Assembly: GCA_964563535.1 (NCBI GenBank)
Contig: CAZLXP010000045.1
Location: 1 to 19,155 of the forward strand
Direction of reading: 5' to 3'
Length of the DNA: 19,155 nt
From: WVWN01 sp964563535
GTDB taxonomy: Bacteria; RBG-13-66-14; B26-G2; WVWN01
A program made the position numbers and the translations under genes. Shown one piece after another: positions 7,298 to 12,244 of the stretch (positions are counted from its first letter, which is position 1; the number at the start of each line of letters is the position of its first letter). The notes beneath the pieces were generated by a model, which saw nothing but the letters and a program-made list of their open reading frames with translations, was not told the DNA's origin and ran no database searches.

Positions 7298-8356
7298 GTG
7301 CCGGGCAGAGTTAAAATCGATTTCGGTGAGTATCGTTGTTTCGAAGGCGACGTATTTCTCCCTCGAATCGTAAATGATATCGAACGCGCCATAGCTGCTG
7401 ATATCTGCATTTCCGTTATCACTCTTCAAGATTATCGATCACCGGAAAACGCTTTAATCGGTGGCCGGACTGAATTTCCACGATTTAGGTTGCCCGACGA
7501 AAATGAATTCGTAATTAAGGTTAACCCTAATTTGGTGGATAATTCGGTTTTTATACATGAATTGTGTCATGTATATATTACGGTGCTCGGATACCCGCGA
7601 CACTTCTACGCCAAGGAAGAGTACCCGTTATTTAACTACTCTATTTGTATTCCCGAACTCGTCGCTAATCTCGTACAACATAAGTGGATTAACAAGTATT
7701 TAAAGAGTTCAGGCTTTGATACTAAAGTCGGCCAGCGGAAATACTACGACGGGTTATCGCAGTTAACTTTTTCTAAAACGAATGACCTTTGGCAGGACTT
7801 CTTCGACGCGGTTAATTTTATCAAGGCCATTTCGGATTTTCCCGAATACAGCCGTAGGATTACTAAGGTTAAAAACCGCCAATCACCGCAATTACGTAAA
7901 ATATTCGACGATTTAAGAAGCGAACTGTTAAGCGGGAAAGTTAAAATCGACAATCCTAAAGCAATGTTTAAATCCTTAGTCGTTTGTTTAAACTCAGTAG
8001 GAAAATACAAAGACCGTTTATTCGGAGATTCGATTAGCCTGCAAGCCGTGAATTACCTCTATCCCGTGTTTATCGATGAGAGTAATCGGGGGAAACCTGC
8101 GAAACGGTATTTCCGATATTGGGTCTACGGACTAAAGGATGAACTACGACCTTTCGTATTGAAGGTAGTATACCTTTACAAAGGTAATGAGAATATGATA
8201 GTAGGGTTAGCGGGCGTGGGAATATCCCGGGATCATTACAAAGAAAGGTTAGCGGATTTCGTTAATCAGCTATCGAGTTCGAACGTAGAGGAGTTCCTTA
8301 ACTGTTTGTTAGCTGAAGGTTTTATTACTAATAAATGCTTTCAGTTCACTTCTTAA
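7298..8356 (+). CDS. Putative zincin-like metallopeptidase, AT-rich, unknown family
   Basis: A 352-residue protein that I do not recognise as a whole. Its one clear motif is FIHELCHVYI, an HExxH zinc-protease signature (H87, E88, H91). It is followed 29 residues later by PELVAN (E120 to N124), which could supply the third zinc ligand as in gluzincins and resembles the ExxAN of ImmA/IrrE-type proteins. The rest is mixed alpha/beta with no signal peptide or membrane helix, so it is probably cytoplasmic. Its codons are strikingly AT-rich (many TTA, AAT, GTA) compared with the genes on both sides, which suggests recent transfer. The GTG start at 7298 has only a weak AGGG before it. No partner gene is obvious; a decayed restriction-methylase follows. 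Confidence 0.6.
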   Translation: MPGRVKIDFGEYRCFEGDVFLPRIVNDIERAIAADICISVITLQDYRSPENALIGGRTEFPRFRLPDENEFVIKVNPNLVDNSVFIHELCHVYITVLGYPRHFYAKEEYPLFNYSICIPELVANLVQHKWINKYLKSSGFDTKVGQRKYYDGLSQLTFSKTNDLWQDFFDAVNFIKAISDFPEYSRRITKVKNRQSPQLRKIFDDLRSELLSGKVKIDNPKAMFKSLVVCLNSVGKYKDRLFGDSISLQAVNYLYPVFIDESNRGKPAKRYFRYWVYGLKDELRPFVLKVVYLYKGNENMIVGLAGVGISRDHYKERLADFVNQLSSSNVEEFLNCLLAEGFITNKCFQFTS

Positions 8357-8375
8357 TACTAGGGAAGTGCAACCG

Positions 8376-8528
8376 ATGACCGCCGCTAAAGCAATCCTAA
8401 TAAGCGCCCTCGTGATCGGGGGCCTCGCGGTTCTCGGCGTCTCGCGCATCGCCTCGCCGCCGCCGGCCAGCGGCTCGCCGAGCTCCACCTCCTCAAGGAC
8501 AAGTACCGCTGGGGCTGGCGAGGGATAG
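8376..8528 (+). CDS. Possible small membrane protein, or frameshifted leader of the next remnant
   Basis: A 50-codon frame starting at the ATG at 8376 behind AGGGAAG. The first 24 residues (MTAAKAILIS, ALVIGGLAVL) form one membrane helix or signal peptide; the remainder is Ser/Pro/Gly-rich and looks like out-of-frame translation. From about 8450 the coding signal moves to another frame (the restriction-methylase remnant). Either a small membrane-protein start was fused here by rearrangement, or this is a chance frame. Confidence 0.35.
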   Translation: MTAAKAILISALVIGGLAVLGVSRIASPPPASGSPSSTSSRTSTAGAGEG

Positions 8529-8830
8529 AACAGCGTGGCGAGGCGAAGGAGGCCGTTGTAGGCAAGGTCGAATACGACGAGAAGACCGAGGAGGTAATCT
8601 TCGACGCGCGGAAGCCTTCGAAGGAACAGTACCGCCTCGGGCCGGTCCCGAAGCGCGTCTGGTAGTTTTACGTCGGCGGTTACCAAGTCCTCCGCAAGTG
8701 GCTCTCGGACCGTAAGGGCCGGAAGGTGGCCCCGGGCGACTACGTCGCCATCGTAATCGCGCTCGCCGAAACGTACCGCATAATGCGGGAGGAGTGCGAC
8801 CCGGCGTTTAGGGAGATGGTGGGGATATGA
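8450..8830 (+). pseudogene. 3' remnant of a type ISP restriction-modification enzyme (C-terminal specificity domain)
   Basis: In the frame starting at 8450 the translation reads LAAAGQRLAELHLLKDKYRW, continues through VVGKVEYDEKTEEVIFDARK to GPVPKRVW, meets TAG at 8663-8665, then continues in the same frame as FYVGGYQVLRKWLSDRKGRK and LAETYRIMREE to a TGA at 8828. The order LA-x-LHLL, VGKVEYD, P-x-x-VW-x-FxVGGYQVL-x-KWL-x-DRKGR, ALAET-x-x-M is how type ISP/LlaBIII-like enzymes end. The family expects one residue (often Glu or Asp) at the TAG, so GAG to TAG is a simple explanation. No start codon lies in frame, and the methylase, helicase and nuclease parts are absent. The gene is dead unless amber is read through. 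Confidence 0.75.
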
Positions 8831-8972
8831 GAGTTGGACGGCGTTTCATACGGGCGATGCGCTCCGCGCGCGTCTACGAGGTTCTTTGGGCCGTTTTTTG
8901 GGCGCCCGGACGCCGTTTAGTACGCCACCATGCCCAGGGCTATGCTACCGCAAACATACATTATCGGTAACA

Positions 8973-8978
8973 TATAAT
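8973..8978 (+). promoter_or_regulatory. TATAAT -10 element upstream of the small acidic protein
   Basis: A perfect TATAAT (8973-8978). The -35 region about 17 bases upstream (GCAAAC) is a poor match. The transcript would begin right at the hairpin at 8981-9012. Confidence 0.4.
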
Positions 8979-8980
8979 GA

Positions 8981-9012
8981 CCGCCCCCTGCCGTTAGCAA
9001 GCGGCCGGGCGG
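8981..9012 (+). other. Leader hairpin
   Basis: CCGCCC (8981-8986) pairs with GGGCGG (9007-9012), with a weaker inner CCG/CGG pairing. It has no T-tract and ends 8 bases before the GGAGGT of the next gene, so it may be a 5' leader structure that affects translation or mRNA stability. Confidence 0.4.
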
Positions 9013-9032
9013 TTATCAACGGAGGTATCCAG

Positions 9033-9221
9033 ATGGTCGAAAACCCCGCAAAGGATTTATTAGACCGTATATTCACCGCGAGTACGCCAAAGGACATACG
9101 CGCCGCGCGGTTGGATGTAGTACAAGCCCGCGAGCGGGGCGAGCTAACGGACGCCGAGGAGCGCGAGTTATTGGCCGCTGCCGATGACCAGCTCATTCAA
9201 AAAGGGCACGTCCCAGGATAA
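9033..9221 (+). CDS. Small acidic helical protein, unknown
   Basis: A 62-residue protein beginning MVENPAKDLLDRIF. The ATG at 9033 has an excellent GGAGGT (9021-9026) before it; an upstream extension of the frame to 8886 lacks such a site and crosses the leader hairpin, so I reject it. The sequence is highly charged and should be mostly helical. The part ARERGELTDAEERELLAAAD loosely resembles the short SHOCT-type helix pair (rGeLTdeEfe..K..LL), but the match is weak. There is no signal peptide or Cys. It sits between the restriction-methylase remnant and the broken coiled-coil copy. Function unknown. Confidence 0.65.
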   Translation: MVENPAKDLLDRIFTASTPKDIRAARLDVVQARERGELTDAEERELLAAADDQLIQKGHVPG

Positions 9222-9290
9222 AAACGCCTTAGACACCCGCAGAGAGGTTAGATAGGGAAAATGATACCCGAAACCACGCAGGGCGCGCCG

Positions 9291-9484
9291 AGGTCTTCCC
9301 CTAAAATAGGAGAAAGGAAATCGATAAATCCGAAAAGGAAAAGGAAGTAGACGCCGCGAAGGCAGAATATAAGGCCAAGCGCGACGCCGCTAAGGCGGAA
9401 TACGAGGCCTTCACCAAAAAAGCCACCCGTTGAAAACGCGCGGCGAAATCTGGCAGCAGGTACTGCCGGCAGCACGGCGGGTAA
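9291..9484 (+). pseudogene. Broken copy of the coiled-coil gene joined to a zinc-knuckle tail
   Basis: From 9291 the DNA matches the region starting at 11414: the CTTCCCCTAAAATAGGAG leader, then the coding part. The ATG of the intact copy (11447) is ATC here (9320-9322), so there is no start. The frame encodes DKSEKEKEVDAAKAEYK, one further 11-residue repeat, then leaves the repeat as FTKKATR, TGA (9431-9433), KRAAKSGSRYCRQHGG and TAA (9482). The tail resembles the Cys/His knuckle T-K-K-G-x-x-C-(x)-R-x-A-K-x-G-S-x-Y-C-x-x-H found at the end of many small proteins, with TGA exactly where Cys is expected. The same tail recurs at 10333-10401. It is probably a dead fusion; Cys-to-stop decay is simpler than selenocysteine. 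Confidence 0.65.
9416..9484 (+). repeat. Direct repeat (zinc-knuckle cassette), copy 1
   Basis: This 66-70 base segment is closely similar to 10334-10401. Its core around GGCAGCAGGTACTGCCGG is identical in both and forms a 7-base-pair hairpin CTGGCAG/CTGCCGG (one G-U pair) with loop CAGGTA. Each copy ends with a TAA and is followed within 40 bases by an ORF that starts with a signal peptide. Confidence 0.7.
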
Positions 9485-9521
9485 GAACATATTGCCTATC
9501 ACCCGAAGGAGGAACGGATAA

Positions 9522-10289
9522 ATGGTCCCGAAAAGGTTCGGGTACGGCGTAGCGTCGCTGTTCGCGCTTGCCGCCGGCCCCATCGCTAAAGCCGACGACA
9601 TGGCGGCGATGGCGACGCCGGTTTCTGCGTCGGCGATGGGTCACATGCTCCCGCACCCCTTCCTGAGCCATATGGGTTTACCCGACGAACCGGGGAGCTT
9701 GAGCGTCCGGGTCGCGGCGTATCGCCAGGGACGAAGGGGTGAACCGTCCTGGACCGACGGCGCATTTCACCTCGAAGCGGGTCTCCTAAACCGCCTCGGC
9801 CTCCACGTCCGCACCGACGCCGTCATGCAGGATCCGCGGTTGGATATCATGCTGATGTTCGCGGCGCTGAAAGACCGGGAAGGGGCGAGCGGCGTTTCGA
9901 TCTTCGCCGCCGGTGAAGTCCCGGCGGGGGCGGTTCCGTCAGGCGAGAAGGATGTCGAAAGCGCCTTCGGCCTGGCCGGCCGCAAGACTTTCGGCGACGC
10001 CGCGACGTTCGACGCCGACGTCCATTACATGCCGACCATGAAGATGTTTGAGTACGAGGCCGCGGCGGTCGGGAGCGTATCGGGTTATTTCTACCCGGTC
10101 GTAGAGTTCTCCGGAGAGTACTTCTTAAAACAGGAGACCATGCCGGCATCGTCATCTCTTTACGTTTTGCCGGCGGTTAAGTTCAAGTTGAAAGCTGGCG
10201 TTTATCTGGGGGTAGGCGTCCAGACGGGTATAACGGAAACCCGCGACTTCGACAATCGGGCTTTATTGCAGCTCGACTCGGATTGGTAG
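9522..10289 (+). CDS. Secreted Met/His-rich protein, possibly metal-related envelope protein
   Basis: A 255-residue exported protein. The ATG at 9522 follows AAGGAGG (9506-9512). Residues 1-24 form a Sec signal peptide with likely cleavage after A-K-A24. The mature N terminus is rich in Met and His: MAAMATPVSASAMGHMLPHP, then FLSHMGLPDEPGSLSVR. From memory, an opening of the type M-x-x-M-L-P-H-P-F-x-x-H-M-G-x-P is seen in uncharacterised proteins encoded near heavy-metal efflux genes; I could not verify this. The rest alternates strand-like segments (YFYPVVEFSGEYFLKQ, LKAGVYLGVGVQTGITETR) and ends in Trp, compatible with a small outer-membrane barrel. The CDF transporter downstream fits a metal theme, but the link is inference. 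Confidence 0.7.
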   Translation: MVPKRFGYGVASLFALAAGPIAKADDMAAMATPVSASAMGHMLPHPFLSHMGLPDEPGSLSVRVAAYRQGRRGEPSWTDGAFHLEAGLLNRLGLHVRTDAVMQDPRLDIMLMFAALKDREGASGVSIFAAGEVPAGAVPSGEKDVESAFGLAGRKTFGDAATFDADVHYMPTMKMFEYEAAAVGSVSGYFYPVVEFSGEYFLKQETMPASSSLYVLPAVKFKLKAGVYLGVGVQTGITETRDFDNRALLQLDSDW

Positions 10290-10332
10290 CAACGGGTCCC
10301 GCTTCCGAATACCAGGAATGGTTGGATTTAAG

Positions 10333-10401
10333 ATGAAAGGCACCGGTCGAAAAAGCGCGGCGAAACCTGGCAGCAGGTACTGCCGGCAGCACGGTGGATA
10401 A
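10333..10401 (+). CDS. Tiny zinc-knuckle-like peptide (cassette copy 2)
   Basis: A 22-residue frame MKGTGRKSAAKPGSRYC-RQHGG ending at the TAA at 10399. It can also be read from the ATG at 10318 (27 residues, opening MVGFK). Neither start has a convincing Shine-Dalgarno. Its last 14 residues are the same tail as in the broken copy ending at 9484. Where that copy has TGA this one has CGA (Arg), so neither shows the Cys expected of the family. It may be only a leftover of a longer gene. The stop lies just before the AAGGAGG of the next ORF. Confidence 0.35.
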   Translation: MKGTGRKSAAKPGSRYCRQHGG

Positions 10402-10417
10402 ATAAGGAGGGCGCGAG

Positions 10418-10486
10418 ATGAAGAAGCGGGCGTTGTTATTAAGTAGTTTGTTCTTTGCGGCGTTTGCGGCTACCGTAGGGGTGTAA
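10418..10486 (+). pseudogene. Orphan signal peptide (22 codons), stub of a secreted-protein gene
   Basis: MKKRALLLSSLFFAAFAATV-GV and then TAA. The ATG at 10418 has a perfect AAGGAGG (10404-10410) and the peptide is a textbook Sec signal, yet the frame stops right after the expected cleavage site. It may be the surviving 5' end of a deleted secreted-protein gene, or a short exported or leader peptide. The next frame's ATG (10486) overlaps its stop, giving TAATG. Confidence 0.5.
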
Positions 10487-10527
10487 TGTTTAAACTTCAT
10501 CATCTTAAATATAAAGGAGATAATCTT

Positions 10528-10950
10528 ATGGTGGAGGCTGACGCAAATCAATCATTAGGCCCCCGTGTGAATACACAAATGGCCCGCGCCTTTAAGACCG
10601 GCTGGCGGGTCTTAATAACCCTCCTGGTCTTAGCGATCCTGGCCCTTTTATTTCAATCAGTTTTTATTGTAATACCGCTACGCTGGGAATACAGGATTGT
10701 CGACTTCGGCGCCGAGTCGCCCAAAGGCGTTGACAGGCCACGGGTGGAATCAGGAGCGGGCGATTTCTCGTACGTTAACCCGGCGGAATCGGCGTTGAAT
10801 GAATTGGGCCAGGAGGGTTGGGAAATGGTCGGTTGCTACCTTGAGATGGAGACCGCATGGCCGAACTTCGGCGACCCTAAATATATTATCGGTTTACAAC
10901 CGAACGTCCGCCCCCAGCGCTTAGTACTGATTTTCAAACGGCCGAGGTAG
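10528..10950 (+). CDS. Membrane-anchored protein with DUF4177-like domain
   Basis: A 140-residue protein with one membrane helix (about 27-50: VLITLLVLAILALLFQSVF) and a soluble C-terminal domain. The domain reads WEYRIVDF, then SALNELGQEGWEMVGCYLE, then RLVLIFKRPR. The pairing of W-E-Y-[KR]-[IV] with L-N-x-L-G-x-E-G-W-E-[LM]-V is the pattern of DUF4177 and related small beta/alpha domains of unknown role. I chose the ATG at 10528 because AAAGGAGAT (10513-10521) lies just before it; the upstream ATG at 10486 lacks such a site. The topology suggests the domain lies outside the cytoplasm. Base use is more AT-rich than in the core genes. Confidence 0.7.
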   Translation: MVEADANQSLGPRVNTQMARAFKTGWRVLITLLVLAILALLFQSVFIVIPLRWEYRIVDFGAESPKGVDRPRVESGAGDFSYVNPAESALNELGQEGWEMVGCYLEMETAWPNFGDPKYIIGLQPNVRPQRLVLIFKRPR

Positions 10951-11040
10951 CAACGCCGGTCGCGTTGAAGATCGCGGATATGTTAGGCGAAGAGGTATTA
11001 GTAATCGCGTAAGGTATTTAGGCGGTAAGGAGGATCCCGT

Positions 11041-11322
11041 ATGGTTTACGTAATCTCGTACGACCTACATCAACCCGACCGGGATTACCCGAGTATGGAA
11101 GCTGCTATTACGTCCTATGTTAAGTATGCCCATATTCACGGTTCGGTGTGGTTAATCGTTACGTCGAAGACGACTGCTCAAGTTCACAAACACCTCGCTA
11201 GTGCCGTAGACTCGAACGATTCGATAATAGTCAGTAGGTTGATGCGGGATATTACTTGGGATAAACTAGATATTAGAGTAGACGCGTGGTTAAACGGCCT
11301 TACCGTTACCGATTTTAACTAA
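11041..11322 (+). CDS. Solo Cas2-like ferredoxin-fold protein ('SinR family' type), no CRISPR nearby
   Basis: A 93-residue protein with a strong AAGGAGG before the ATG at 11041. It begins MVYVISYDLHQPDRDYPSME. It then has HGSVWLIVTSKTTAQVHKHL and SNDSIIVSRLMRDITW. The N-terminal beta-strand ending in Y-D-L (D8), a helix, a strand with S-x-W-L-I, a second helix and an N-D-x-[IL]-x-V strand follow the Cas2/VapD-like fold. The YDLHxPxxDYP form belongs to a widespread stand-alone group often labelled 'SinR family' in databases. These are not part of CRISPR adaptation modules and their role is unknown. There is no cas1 and no repeat array in the window. It is AT-rich compared with the flanking core genes, so probably acquired. 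Confidence 0.7.
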   Translation: MVYVISYDLHQPDRDYPSMEAAITSYVKYAHIHGSVWLIVTSKTTAQVHKHLASAVDSNDSIIVSRLMRDITWDKLDIRVDAWLNGLTVTDFN

Positions 11323-11349
11323 CCACGGCGCATATTCCTCGTAGATTAA

Positions 11350-11436
11350 ATGGGTTACCCCATCGCCAAACGCGGCCGCTACTGGTGGCCCTTCGGCCGG
11401 GTCAAACGAGCCCGCCGAAATCTTCCCCTAAAATAG
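11350..11436 (+). CDS. Possible basic 28-residue peptide upstream of the coiled-coil gene
   Basis: Frame MGYPIAKRGRYWWPFG... ending KRARRNLPLK at the TAG at 11434. The stop is embedded in the TAGGAGAAAGG that serves the next gene, which would couple translation. No Shine-Dalgarno precedes its own ATG. In the duplicated region near 9262-9309 the equivalent frame ends ARRGLPLK and TAG at the same place, but its start is shifted out of frame. Partial conservation of the C-terminal codons is the only sign that it is real. Confidence 0.3.
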   Translation: MGYPIAKRGRYWWPFGRVKRARRNLPLK

Positions 11437-11446
11437 GAGAAAGGAA

Positions 11447-11641
11447 ATGGATAAATCCGAAAAGGAAAAGGACTTAGACGCCGCTAAGGCCGAATATAAG
11501 GCCAAACGCGACGCCGCGAAAGCCGAATACGAAACCACGCGCGACGCCGCGAAGGCGGAATACGAGGCCAAGCGCGACGCCGCGAAGGCGGAATACGACG
11601 CCAAGGTCGCTGAAATAGAAATTAAATACCGCGGCACGTAG
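11447..11641 (+). CDS. Hendecad-repeat coiled-coil small protein
   Basis: A 64-residue protein made almost wholly of four 11-residue repeats of the type DAAKAEYxxxR (residues 11-21, 22-32, 33-43, 44-54), after a charged opening MDKSEKEKDL and before a tail AEIEIKYRGT. Regular spacing of Ala and Tyr every 11 residues predicts a right-handed or straight hendecad coiled coil, probably oligomeric. There is no signal peptide, Cys or membrane helix. The ATG at 11447 has AGGAGAAAGG just upstream. A shorter copy without start codon lies at 9320. The repeats are also tandem at DNA level (33 bases), so copy number is probably unstable. The family and function are not known to me. Confidence 0.7.
   Translation: MDKSEKEKDLDAAKAEYKAKRDAAKAEYETTRDAAKAEYEAKRDAAKAEYDAKVAEIEIKYRGT
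11477..11608 (+). repeat. Four 33-base tandem repeats inside the coiled-coil gene
   Basis: Each unit is close to GACGCCGCGAAGGCGGAATA plus a variable end, and encodes one 11-residue repeat. The copy at 9320 keeps only about two units, consistent with slippage or recombination. Confidence 0.8.
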
Positions 11642-11733
11642 CGAAATAGCGCTTCGGCTCCGCCAGCGGTACGGCCGCGGCAAGCCGTCAAACCCACCAC
11701 CATCCCCGCAGATGCGCGCGGTTTCGGGTAAAC

Positions 11734-12117
11734 TTGATTTATCTAACCAGACAAGAACGGCTCGTCTTAATTTTTTTAGCGGGGGCGCTGGCCGTCGGCG
11801 CCGCGGTCAAGGTCGCCCGGGGCGAGAAGGCGCCGCCGCCGCCTCGGCCGGTTGAAATAGAATTCGACCTAAGCAAGGCCAAGGCGCCGGCCGACGCCGC
11901 GGCGCTGGCCGCAATAACCGCCCCCCGAAAAATAAATTTAAATACCGCCGACGCCGCGGCGCTGTGCGAGCTGCCGGGAATAGGGCCCGCGTACGCCGGC
12001 CGCATCGTCGCATACCGCGAGGCGCACGGCCCTTTCGCGAAACCGGCGGACCTGGCCGCGGTCAAGGGTATCGGCCCGGCGACGGTAAAAAAATTGGAGC
12101 CGTACGTGACTTTCTAA
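11734..12117 (+). CDS. comEA: ComEA-like competence DNA-binding protein
   Basis: This is a ComEA-type protein, the membrane-anchored receptor that binds incoming double-stranded DNA during natural transformation. The 127 residues contain one N-terminal membrane helix (about 9-26), a Pro-rich linker (34-39), and a C-terminal helix-hairpin-helix pair. The pair begins at KINLNTADAAALCELPGIG and has hairpins PGIGP (81-85) and KGIGP (111-115), ending in EPYVTF. The start is TTG at 11734, the only codon that includes the membrane helix; its ribosome site is weak (GGGTAA). A clean terminator follows. Other competence genes such as comEC are not in the window, so a role in uptake is inferred from the family. 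Its last 53 bases are copied at 13531-13583. Confidence 0.88.
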   Translation: MIYLTRQERLVLIFLAGALAVGAAVKVARGEKAPPPPRPVEIEFDLSKAKAPADAAALAAITAPRKINLNTADAAALCELPGIGPAYAGRIVAYREAHGPFAKPADLAAVKGIGPATVKKLEPYVTF

Positions 12118-12135
12118 ACGCCGGGGTAACAACCG

Positions 12136-12160
12136 AAAAGCCGCCCCGAAGCGGCTTTTT
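12136..12160 (+). terminator. Terminator after comEA
   Basis: AAAAGCCGC (12136-12144), loop CCCGAA, GCGGCTTTT (12151-12159): nine base pairs with a T-rich tail. Confidence 0.85.
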
Positions 12161-12174
12161 GTTTCGTCGACGCC

Positions 12175-12203
12175 TTGCGTGGTCTGACAGCCAGTGTTAT
12201 AAT
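12175..12203 (+). promoter_or_regulatory. Promoter of the CDF transporter gene
   Basis: TTGCGT (12175-12180), 17 bases, TATAAT (12198-12203), with TGT before it making a full extended -10 (TGTTATAAT). The leader is about 35-50 bases. No metal-regulator operator is evident beside it. Confidence 0.75.
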
Positions 12204-12244
12204 CCGCAAAATTAGACCCGACGCCGATATGGAAACCCGCCGCC

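Noticed and set aside
8440..8465. Programmed -1 frameshift joining the 8376 frame to the restriction remnant
   Set aside because: No slippery heptamer or downstream pseudoknot is evident, and the remnant also contains an in-frame TAG, so decay is simpler.
8827..8973. 48-codon Arg-rich frame coupled to the end of the restriction remnant
   Set aside because: No ribosome site and no recognisable protein character; the ATGA overlap is with a dead gene.
8886..9032. Upstream extension of the small acidic protein
   Set aside because: The strong GGAGGT sits at 9021, just before the ATG at 9033; the extension crosses the leader hairpin and reads as non-coding.
11477..11608. Possible CRISPR array from regular 33-base repeats
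   Set aside because: The repeats are contiguous without unique spacers and encode a regular 11-residue protein repeat with its own start and ribosome site.
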